From Phototrophicus methaneseepsis (GTDB lineage Bacteria; Chloroflexota; Anaerolineae; Aggregatilineales; Phototrophicaceae): DNA of 64,000 bases. The stretch covers positions 1,674,001 through 1,738,000 of the forward strand of contig NZ_CP062983.1 in assembly GCF_015500095.1 (NCBI RefSeq). The letters are read 5' to 3'. Below the pieces are notes generated by a model. It had not been told where the DNA came from. It saw only the letters and a program-made list of their open reading frames with translations, and searched no databases. The stretch's first letter is position 1; each line of letters opens with the position of its first letter. The position numbers and the translations under genes are program-made. This document shows, in pieces, positions 8,195-16,013 of the stretch.

Positions 8195-9693
8195 TGAATG
8201 GCGTCGAAACACTCATCATTCAATTTTTGATGAACTTCTTCACACGGGAAGAAATCAACACATTCCTGCGCGATCCACAACATACGGCAACCATTATTGG
8301 CTGCATGATTGCGATTTCTGGTGCGCTACTCGGAACTTTTTTGCTGCTGCGCGGCATGTCCCTGACGAGCGATGCAATCAGTCACACAGTGCTGCTAGGT
8401 ATCGTGGTAGCGTTTATCGTGATGTCATCTATCTTTGGCCTGGAGCCGGATACGTCATCGCCCTGGCTGATTATCGGTGCGGCAGGTGCTGGTGTTGCGA
8501 CAGTCGTCCTGACAGAACTCATCTATCGCTCTGGCCTTGTTAAGCAGGATGCGGCCCTTGGCCTTGCTTTCCCACTCTTGTTTGCTATTGCCGTGATCCT
8601 CGTCTCGCGTTATATCGACGATGTGCATATGGATGAAGATGCCGTGATGGTAGGTGAGATCGGCGTGGCATGGGCCAATACGAACAGCCACTGTATCGAA
8701 AATTGCGAGACGGTGACCATTACGCCAGATGATGAAATCGCCAACGTCACGCGTCAATGCACGAACTGCCGCGATCTTGGCATCAGCCCCCGCGATGACG
8801 GCGCGGAATTCCGCGAAATTTGTACCAACTGTGGGACTTATACGCCTGCACAGGCCTGGCAGGCTGGCCTGACGGAAAATGAGCCTGTGCTGGTCTTCTG
8901 GCCGAAGTCGATTACGGTTACGGCGGTGATGGCCCTTCTCGTCACGCTCTTTGTGGTGCTGTTCTATAAAGAACTCAAACTCTCGACATTTGATGCGGCC
9001 CTGGCAAAAGCGCTCGGCTTCAGGCCTGGGGTGCTGCATTATGCGCTGATGGTATTGGTCAGTCTGGTGGCGGTTGGTGCGTTCGATGCAGTCGGGTCTA
9101 TCCTGGTGATTGCCTTCTTCATCATTCCACCGGCAGCGGCCTATCTGCTGACGGACCGCCTCTGGGCGATGCTCATCATCAGCCCGGTGATCGGGACTGT
9201 TGGCGCATACTTTGGTTATGATCTGGCACGTGGGCACTTCCTCAATCTGATTGAGTTGAATCATATCCTGGCATGGATAAACCGGACCTTTGGTGCTCAC
9301 CTGGTGGAACGGTGGGATTCGTCCATCTCGGCATCCATGGTGCTCATGATTTCCTTTTTCTTCGTGCTGGCGTGGGTATTTTCACCAAAATACGGCCTTA
9401 TCTCGACGATGATCCGGCGAGCTTTACAGCGCCGGAGCTTCGATGATCAGGTTGTGCTAGGGCATGTCTACAATCATCAACATACCCAACTGGCCGCGCA
9501 AGAATTGGCTGCTGATAGCCTCTATACGCATTTTCGTTGGTCGCCATCGAAGATGGGCCGCGTGCTGGCGCGGCTGCGTGCATTAAACCTGGTGAATGTG
9601 GTCGATAACATGGTTATGCTGACGCCGCGAGGTGAGCAGCATGTACAGAACTTCCGCCAGCGGAATTTAATCACAGAAGCCCCCATAACCTGA
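8194..9693 (+). CDS. metal ABC transporter permease with six-Cys loop and C-terminal winged helix
   Basis: A 499-residue ABC-3 permease, the second membrane subunit of the importer. Two features are unusual. First, the loop after the fourth or fifth helix (about 145-230) is roughly 55-60 residues longer than in the partner permease and carries three Cys pairs: C167/C171, C189/C192 and C210/C213 (two of them CTNC). By topology with the partner it should face outside. Second, residues 415-499 form a soluble domain with a winged-helix look: ELAADSLYTHFRWSPSKMG, ARLRALNLVNVV, then MLTPRGEQHVQNF. ATG overlaps the previous TGA and is preceded by AAGGAGGG. It is the last gene of the operon. Confidence 0.88.
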   Translation: MNGVETLIIQFLMNFFTREEINTFLRDPQHTATIIGCMIAISGALLGTFLLLRGMSLTSDAISHTVLLGIVVAFIVMSSIFGLEPDTSSPWLIIGAAGAGVATVVLTELIYRSGLVKQDAALGLAFPLLFAIAVILVSRYIDDVHMDEDAVMVGEIGVAWANTNSHCIENCETVTITPDDEIANVTRQCTNCRDLGISPRDDGAEFREICTNCGTYTPAQAWQAGLTENEPVLVFWPKSITVTAVMALLVTLFVVLFYKELKLSTFDAALAKALGFRPGVLHYALMVLVSLVAVGAFDAVGSILVIAFFIIPPAAAYLLTDRLWAMLIISPVIGTVGAYFGYDLARGHFLNLIELNHILAWINRTFGAHLVERWDSSISASMVLMISFFFVLAWVFSPKYGLISTMIRRALQRRSFDDQVVLGHVYNHQHTQLAAQELAADSLYTHFRWSPSKMGRVLARLRALNLVNVVDNMVMLTPRGEQHVQNFRQRNLITEAPIT

Positions 9694-10163
9694 TTGTTTA
9701 GCACTCAAAACCAAACTTCTCTACAAAAGAAAGATAATGGACATAAATCATTAAAATAAGAGCTTATGTCCATTATCTTAAGCTCCTTCTATTGACGATG
9801 CCTCTAAACCATTATAGAGTGAAATTGTATTACTATTAAACTATTACAAGTTGTCCATACGGTTTAGTTATGCTTTGTGTGGGGCCAGATGAATACAAAC
9901 CCCTACCCTAAGCTGCTTGGGATGGGTAGCTAGCGTAAAATGAGTAAATGTATCGGATAAGGCCCAGGATAAGATAATCGAATGATGTGTTCCGGCAGTG
10001 CATATCGCACTCCGATGGTATTTTTTTGTTCGTTCTTTCTCGTCTGAGAATTTATTGATTTTTACGAAAGCGTTTTGATCAAAGATAAAAAACAACAATA
10101 CTGGCTTCGCTGAAAATATCGTTGATGAATGGCCAAAGATGATATGGTTAAAGGAAGCCTGTC
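9694..10163. other. 470-base intergenic region between the metal operon and the kinase gene
   Basis: The region is AT-rich and I see no credible gene in it. It holds the long inverted repeat at 9731-9785. The kinase promoter should lie in the distal half (10000-10160), but no clear -35/-10 pair stands out. AAAGGAAG just before 10164 is the kinase ribosome site. Confidence 0.5.
9731..9785. repeat. 16-bp perfect inverted repeat with an alternative nested hairpin
   Basis: AAGATAATGGACATAA (9731-9746) is perfectly complementary to TTATGTCCATTATCTT (9764-9779) with a 17-base loop. The right arm also lies inside a second possible hairpin, GAGCTTA (9760-9766) with TAAGCTC (9779-9785), which cannot form at the same time. 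It lies 38 bases past the metal operon stop. No long T-run follows on the plus strand; on the minus strand TTTCTTTTG follows. It may act as a terminator or mRNA end, or as an operator. Confidence 0.6.
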
Positions 10164-13100
10164 ATGGATACAGGACAATTACAGCAGGAGCTCCTGCATG
10201 TTCGGCAAGAGCTCGAAACAGCCTATGGCAGGATTGCAGAACTTGAGGCCCGGATACCTTCCTCTAATGCTGCTGCAACAGATGAGGCTGTCGCACCATC
10301 TCCAAGTGATGCGGTGCTTGATTTGCCGATTGACCTCAGCTGGTCACTAGATCGCGCCTTGAATGCATTCCCCGCTGGTGTGGTGATCCTGGATCACGAT
10401 GGCACAATCATCCTTCATAACCAAGCATGGCATACCTTTACTGAAGAAATAAAAAAACACCCGTCCCATTACCAGGGTGTACGCTATACAGACCTCTACA
10501 AGACGACCTTCCATACCGATGCGGAAGATACAACACGCATCATGAATGGCTTGCAAGCGGTGACATCGGGTCAGCGCGATACGTTCTTTGTTGAAAGTAT
10601 GTTGCCCGGTATGCCAGACCGTTGGGTTTCTGTACGGGCATTGCCCTTATCTGAAACGGTCCCTCGTTCTATCCTTATTGTCCATACCGATATCACCGAC
10701 CAGAAAGCAACGAAGGACGAGCTACTCTCCTTATACAATGCCACCTCTTATCTCTTCAAAGCAGATAGCCTCCCCAAGTTAGGCCGACAAATTGTAGACG
10801 CTGTCGTGAAAGAGTTTGCACATGCCGACTGTGGCCTGCTGCTCGTTGATCGCGAGAAGAATGAAATCATCCGTGTGGCCCGTGCTGGTGAATATGGCAT
10901 CCAGACGACAGCCCCCTTATTGATAGAGGGCAATGGCCTGGTGCCGTTGGCTATTCGTACCGGGCAGACGATTTATGTGCCCGATGTGGTCGCCGATGAA
11001 AAGTACATTGCCAATGATTCCCGGACGCGCTCTGAACTCGTTGTGCCGTTGAAGGGGACCGAGGGCGTGATTGCCGCCCTGGATTTGCAGCATTCAAAGA
11101 TCGATGCCTTTACAGAATATGATAAGCGGCTGTTGACAGCTTATGCGGAGCGGGCTGCTGCCGCTATTGAGAATGTGCTCCTGTACGAAAAAATCAATCG
11201 CCACGCTGCTGACCTGGAGCAGCATGTACAAGATCGAACTGCACAGCTCCAAATACAGAAAGAACGTGTTGAAGTTATCCTGAATAACAGTGCGGATGGC
11301 ATCCTGTTGATGGATAAAGACATCCGTATCGAACAGGCGAACCGAGCTTTTGAAAAGCTCTTTGCCTGTGAAATTGACGATTACGTTGGTCATATGCTCC
11401 ATGACTTTATCTGCGCGGACGATATCGCGCTGATCCAGGAAATGCTGGAAACGCACGATAACGTCTATCTTGAGCCGTATCTTGAGCCTTTTATGGAAGT
11501 CTGCGCTTTGCGTGCGGATGGCACGTCCTTCCCCGCTGAGATTGCGATTGGCCGTACCAAAGGCAGCGAATTTGTCTGCACATTCCGCGATGTATCTGAT
11601 AGGAAAAGGGCTGAAGAAGCGCTTGCTGAGGAGCGCAACCTGTTGCGCACGCTTATCGACACGCTGCCAGATGCCGTCTATCTCAAAGACGTGCAGCATC
11701 GCTTTTTACTGACAAACAAATCGCATACGCAGCTGTGGGAATCTGAATTCAATGAAGACTTCATTGGTAAGACAGATTTTGACATCTTACCGCACGCCAT
11801 TGCGGAAGACCTCTATGCAGAAGAAGTCAAAATGTTCCAAACAGGGGAGCCTATCTTAAATGTTGAACTACCGTCTCGGCCCAATGATGAAAACGCACAA
11901 TGGGTATCTGCCAGCAAAGTCCCATTGAAGAATTTAAAAGGCGAGGTCATTGGCCTTGTGGGGATATTCCACGACATTACCGAACGCAAGCGGCGAGACC
12001 GTGAACTGCAATACTATGCCAGCGTGCAGGCCAGCATGAGTGATGCTGTCATAGCGACCGACCCGGAATACCACATCCAGAGCTGGAACCCTGCGGCAGA
12101 AAGGATCTATGGCTGGAGGGCAGAAGAAGCTATCGGGCAGCATATCACGAAATTATTGCAAACGCAGTTCCCATCTGATGAGGTGCGCCAGCATCTCCAA
12201 AAGCTTTTTGAAGATCGCGGTCACTGGCAAAGTGAACTCGTCCATACCTGCAAGGATGGCTCAAAGGTCAATATTCAGTCCAATGTGACGCTCCTGGTAG
12301 AAGAAAATGGCCTGCCGTTGGGCCTCGTTGTGGTCAACCGGGATATCACGCAGCGTAAAAAAGCGGAGTTAGCGCTACATCAAAAGATTGAAGCAGAAAC
12401 AGCTTTCCAACAGCGCCTCAAGGCCCTGCACGAAATCACAAATGAACTTACAGCCATTAACGATATCGACGCCTTCTATAAAAAAGTTGTGGAGTTTGGA
12501 CGTGACCGCCTGGGCTTTGATCGGCTGGCGTTGCTGCTCTACGATGAAGAAGACCATATGGCAACCGGCACCTATGGGACTGATACAGACGGGCAGACAT
12601 CCGATGAGCACCACCTTATGTTCCAGCCAACGTCGGATGGCCTTTTGCTAAAAGCACTCAATCAAAATGAGCGCTTCGCAGAAGCGTTTGATGTGCCGCT
12701 TCATACGGCCCATCAATTAACTGGCACAGGATGGAAAGCTGTAGGGGTCATCTGGCATGGTAAAAATAGCCTGGGATGGCTAGCAACAGATAACGGCCTT
12801 TATCATCAGCCGCCGCCCCCTTATATGACCGACCTTTTGGCGCTTTATTGCATCACCACCGGGACGCTGCTGGCGCATAAGCGGGAACAACTCGCCCTGG
12901 AAGAGAGCGAATCGCTGTATCGCCTGATCGCGACCAATGTCGCTGATGTGGTCCTGCGTACGAATAAAGATTCCGAATATGTTTATATCTCGCCCTCTTC
13001 CTTGAAGACACTCGGCTATACACCGGAAGAAATGTTGGGCAAGAAATCCCTGAGTTTTGTTCATCCGGATGACCTAGAAGCTTCCAAGAACAGGCGCACC

Positions 13101-14738
13101 CATAGTGTCGCAACAGGTGATGCGGTTTGGATGATTACGCGCTTTCGGCACAAAAAAGGCCACTATATCTGGACGGAGATTGTGGGGCAGGCAATAGTCG
13201 CAGAAGATAAAGGACACACCGGGTTCATCGGCACACTGCGCGATATTACAGAACGTAAGATGGCACAGGAGGCGCTTGAAAAAACCTCGGAAGAAATCCG
13301 CGATCTCTATAATAACGCGCCCTGTGGCTATCACTCATTAAACCCTGATGGTGTCGTCGTGCAGATTAACGATACCGAACTGCGTTGGTTGGGCTACACG
13401 CGCGAGGAAGTCGTCGACAAGATGAAATTTATCGACTTCCTGTTGCCCAGGGATTATCCCACCTTCCATAAAAATTATCCTAACTTCAAAAAACGCGGGT
13501 GGGTCAGTGATCTTGAGTACGACTTTGTTCGTAAGGATGGCACGATTTTGCCAATCGTGCTCAGTGCGACGGCCATCTACGATGAAGATGGGGAATTCAT
13601 ACAAACACGCTCCACAGTCTTCGATATGACCGAGCTTAAGGTGGCGAGGCAGGCCCTTCAGGCCCAGTATGATTTCTTACAGCGGGTCATTGATAGTGTG
13701 CCGACGCTGATTCTCGTCAAGAATAGAGAGGGCGAGTTTGAGCTGGTGAACGATGCTATGGCGCAAATTTGGGGCCATACACCCAAGTCAATGGTGGGCA
13801 AGTCAGACCCTGATATAAATGGCAATCATGCCGAGGTCGAGTTATATCGTAAAGATGACTTCAAAGTATTGGAAACTGGCGAGACACTCTATATTCCTGC
13901 GGAACGTATCCAGGGGCGCTACTTCCAGACGGCGAAAATTCCACTGAAAAACCCAGAGGGCGAATATGATCGTGTGTTGATCGTGGCTTCTGACGTGACG
14001 AAGCGTAAAAATGCTGAAGAGAAATTGCAGCTTGCGCTTGAAAAAGAGAAGGAACTGAATGAACTGAAATCACGTTTTGTCTCGATGGCATCTCATGAAT
14101 TCAGGACACCCCTGGCGACGATCCTTGCTCTTGTCGAAACGCTCAAGGCGTATCGTCATAAGCTCTCCGATGACAGTATCGCCCACAAACTGGAAAAAAT
14201 GCATGAGCAAATCGGCCATCTGGAAGACATCATGGACGACGTCTTGCAGTTGGCGCGGATGCAGGCCCGGCGAGTGACATTTAACCCCGTTCGTTTGAAC
14301 CTGGATTCTCTATGCCGTAGTGTGCTGGATGAATTCCACAGCCATAAAGGCAACCATTACGACATCACGTATCACTGTGATCCAGACCTTAAGGATGTCG
14401 TTTTAGACAAGAAGTTGATGCGCCAGATCATCAACAATCTCGTCTCGAATGCGATCAAATACACCAGCCATGGTCAATTTTCCCTGACATTGGAACGTGA
14501 AAAGAATGCACTCATTCTAAAGGTAAGCGACCATGGTATTGGTATCCCAGAATCTGATCAGGCTCATCTGTTTGAGCCGTTCCACCGTGCCAGCAACGTT
14601 GGGACGATTGCGGGGACGGGGTTAGGGCTTGTTATCACGAAGGAAGCTGTCGAGCTTCACGGTGGTTTTATTACTGTCGATAGTCAGGTAGATGTTGGGA
14701 CGACATTTACAGTCACAATACCGTTACAGGAAGGCTGA
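10164..14738 (+). CDS. soluble multi-PAS/GAF sensor histidine kinase
   Basis: A 1524-residue kinase with no membrane segment, so a cytosolic sensor. Domain order by residue: PAS (65-180), GAF (190-340), short coiled coil (345-370), PAS (365-480), PAS (490-610), PAS (615-735), GAF (755-905), PAS (915-1035), PAS (1040-1160), PAS (1165-1285), HisKA (1300-1370) and HATPase (1410-1520). The phospho-acceptor is H1311 in MASHEFRTP. The ATP site shows NNLVSNAIKYT, DHGIGIP and GTGLGLVI. Several PAS domains end in the usual DITERK-type linker. The protein has no receiver domain, but the next gene starts 3 bases after its stop and begins with one. The signal sensed is unknown; no heme or flavin motif is evident to me. 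Confidence 0.94.
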   Translation: MDTGQLQQELLHVRQELETAYGRIAELEARIPSSNAAATDEAVAPSPSDAVLDLPIDLSWSLDRALNAFPAGVVILDHDGTIILHNQAWHTFTEEIKKHPSHYQGVRYTDLYKTTFHTDAEDTTRIMNGLQAVTSGQRDTFFVESMLPGMPDRWVSVRALPLSETVPRSILIVHTDITDQKATKDELLSLYNATSYLFKADSLPKLGRQIVDAVVKEFAHADCGLLLVDREKNEIIRVARAGEYGIQTTAPLLIEGNGLVPLAIRTGQTIYVPDVVADEKYIANDSRTRSELVVPLKGTEGVIAALDLQHSKIDAFTEYDKRLLTAYAERAAAAIENVLLYEKINRHAADLEQHVQDRTAQLQIQKERVEVILNNSADGILLMDKDIRIEQANRAFEKLFACEIDDYVGHMLHDFICADDIALIQEMLETHDNVYLEPYLEPFMEVCALRADGTSFPAEIAIGRTKGSEFVCTFRDVSDRKRAEEALAEERNLLRTLIDTLPDAVYLKDVQHRFLLTNKSHTQLWESEFNEDFIGKTDFDILPHAIAEDLYAEEVKMFQTGEPILNVELPSRPNDENAQWVSASKVPLKNLKGEVIGLVGIFHDITERKRRDRELQYYASVQASMSDAVIATDPEYHIQSWNPAAERIYGWRAEEAIGQHITKLLQTQFPSDEVRQHLQKLFEDRGHWQSELVHTCKDGSKVNIQSNVTLLVEENGLPLGLVVVNRDITQRKKAELALHQKIEAETAFQQRLKALHEITNELTAINDIDAFYKKVVEFGRDRLGFDRLALLLYDEEDHMATGTYGTDTDGQTSDEHHLMFQPTSDGLLLKALNQNERFAEAFDVPLHTAHQLTGTGWKAVGVIWHGKNSLGWLATDNGLYHQPPPPYMTDLLALYCITTGTLLAHKREQLALEESESLYRLIATNVADVVLRTNKDSEYVYISPSSLKTLGYTPEEMLGKKSLSFVHPDDLEASKNRRTHSVATGDAVWMITRFRHKKGHYIWTEIVGQAIVAEDKGHTGFIGTLRDITERKMAQEALEKTSEEIRDLYNNAPCGYHSLNPDGVVVQINDTELRWLGYTREEVVDKMKFIDFLLPRDYPTFHKNYPNFKKRGWVSDLEYDFVRKDGTILPIVLSATAIYDEDGEFIQTRSTVFDMTELKVARQALQAQYDFLQRVIDSVPTLILVKNREGEFELVNDAMAQIWGHTPKSMVGKSDPDINGNHAEVELYRKDDFKVLETGETLYIPAERIQGRYFQTAKIPLKNPEGEYDRVLIVASDVTKRKNAEEKLQLALEKEKELNELKSRFVSMASHEFRTPLATILALVETLKAYRHKLSDDSIAHKLEKMHEQIGHLEDIMDDVLQLARMQARRVTFNPVRLNLDSLCRSVLDEFHSHKGNHYDITYHCDPDLKDVVLDKKLMRQIINNLVSNAIKYTSHGQFSLTLEREKNALILKVSDHGIGIPESDQAHLFEPFHRASNVGTIAGTGLGLVITKEAVELHGGFITVDSQVDVGTTFTVTIPLQEG

Positions 14739-14741
14739 GGG

Positions 14742-15878
14742 ATGGCGAAGATTTTGGTGATCGAAGATGAAAACCTGCTCAGGGAAGAAATTCTGGAATG
14801 GCTGACGCTTGAAGATTATGATGCTGTTGGCGCGCCAGATGGCATGGCAGGGCTTCAGGCTGTGAGGGACCAGCTACCGGACCTGATTGTCTCCGACATT
14901 ACTATGCCGAAGCTGGATGGTTACGGCGTTTTGCTAGAATTGAATGCAACCCCCACAACAGCCGGCATTCCTTTCATCTTTATGACAGCCCGTGCTTCCC
15001 AGGAAGACATCCGCCAGGGGATGAACCTGGGCGCAGATGATTATATTACCAAGCCCTTCACCCGTTTGGAGCTGCTGCAAGCGATAGAGACGCGCCTGCA
15101 AAAACGTGCTGTCTATCGCTACGACTATGAAAATCAGGTTGATAAGTGGCATCAGGCTTTTATAGATGAGCGCGAAGAACGCCTGTTACAGGGCAAGCTG
15201 GTTGCGATGTTCGCCCATGACTTCCGCATTCCCTTGTCTATTATCATGTCATCGCTTGGGCTAATTCGTAATTATGCCCATGCTCTGACGGAAGAGCGCC
15301 GCGAAAAACACTTTGATCGTGTCGAAGCATCCGTACACCAACTGACGCAAATGCTTGACGATATGCTGCTCTATGCGCAGATGGGTTCAGGCCGTTTTAA
15401 CTTTGAGCCGGAAGTCCTGGACGTCGGGGAGTTCTTGCAGGGTATTGTGGATGAGTTCCGTGTCATTCATGATGACGTTTACCATATTAACTATGAAAAT
15501 CGGCTGTATGAGGATTATCGCATTGATACGCGGTTGCTGCGTCAGGTTGCGACCAACCTAATCTCTAATGCCATCAAATATTCACCTCACAACAGCCGTA
15601 TTGACGTATCAATATCTGAACAGGCTGGCGACCTCGTTCTGCTAGTTGAGGACAACGGCATCGGCATCCCGGAGGCGGATCAGGGTAAACTCTTTGAACT
15701 GTTTCATCGGGCGTCAAATGTTGGGGAAGTCAAAGGGACAGGCATCGGGCTTGCCATCGTCAAGCGGGCGCTGGATTTACATGGCGGGGCCATCAAGTTA
15801 GAAAGTAAGTTGAGCCAGGGCACACGAGTGACTGTCAACATACCGGCTCAGGCGCTTTCTCGTACACAAAGCGCCTGA
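14742..15878 (+). CDS. response regulator-histidine kinase hybrid (REC-HisKA-HATPase)
   Basis: A 378-residue protein with the receiver domain first. The receiver (1-120) has the acidic pair in VIEDEN, the phosphorylation site D52 in IVSDITMPKLDG, T87 in FMTARA and K104 in ITKPF. HisKA follows with H159 in MFAHDFRIPLS, and then a HATPase domain with LISNAIKYSP, DNGIGIPEAD and GTGIGLAIVK. The ELFHRASNVG segment resembles the matching segment of the upstream kinase, which suggests shared ancestry or partnership. A likely phosphorelay runs from the large kinase to D52, which then controls this kinase's own output. No DNA-binding domain is present, so the final target lies elsewhere. Confidence 0.93.
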   Translation: MAKILVIEDENLLREEILEWLTLEDYDAVGAPDGMAGLQAVRDQLPDLIVSDITMPKLDGYGVLLELNATPTTAGIPFIFMTARASQEDIRQGMNLGADDYITKPFTRLELLQAIETRLQKRAVYRYDYENQVDKWHQAFIDEREERLLQGKLVAMFAHDFRIPLSIIMSSLGLIRNYAHALTEERREKHFDRVEASVHQLTQMLDDMLLYAQMGSGRFNFEPEVLDVGEFLQGIVDEFRVIHDDVYHINYENRLYEDYRIDTRLLRQVATNLISNAIKYSPHNSRIDVSISEQAGDLVLLVEDNGIGIPEADQGKLFELFHRASNVGEVKGTGIGLAIVKRALDLHGGAIKLESKLSQGTRVTVNIPAQALSRTQSA

Positions 15879-15937
15879 TGAGAATCACCTTTCAATAAAA
15901 TAAGATGTCATTATGCGCCCCACGTCTTTCATTTGGC

Positions 15938-15987
15938 CTATCAAAGCATAAAATAGACTTGTTTAAATGATGCGATTGCTTTGATAG
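15938..15987. promoter_or_regulatory. 11-bp inverted repeat flanking the rhamnosidase promoter
   Basis: CTATCAAAGCA (15938-15948) and TGCTTTGATAG (15977-15987) are perfect inverted copies 28 bases apart. A TAAAAT hexamer (15949-15954) directly follows the left arm and could be the -10 element. The right arm ends 26 bases before the gene's ATG. Two inverted copies about 39 bases apart centre to centre suit a repressor or AraC-type dimer, or an mRNA stem-loop. No cognate regulator is next door. Confidence 0.5.
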
Positions 15988-16013
15988 AAAATATGTTGAT
16001 AAGGGGTGTATCT

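Noticed and set aside
9868-10098. Minus-strand frame of 76 codons before the kinase gene
   Set aside because: No ribosome site or recognisable sequence, and AT-rich composition; probably non-coding.
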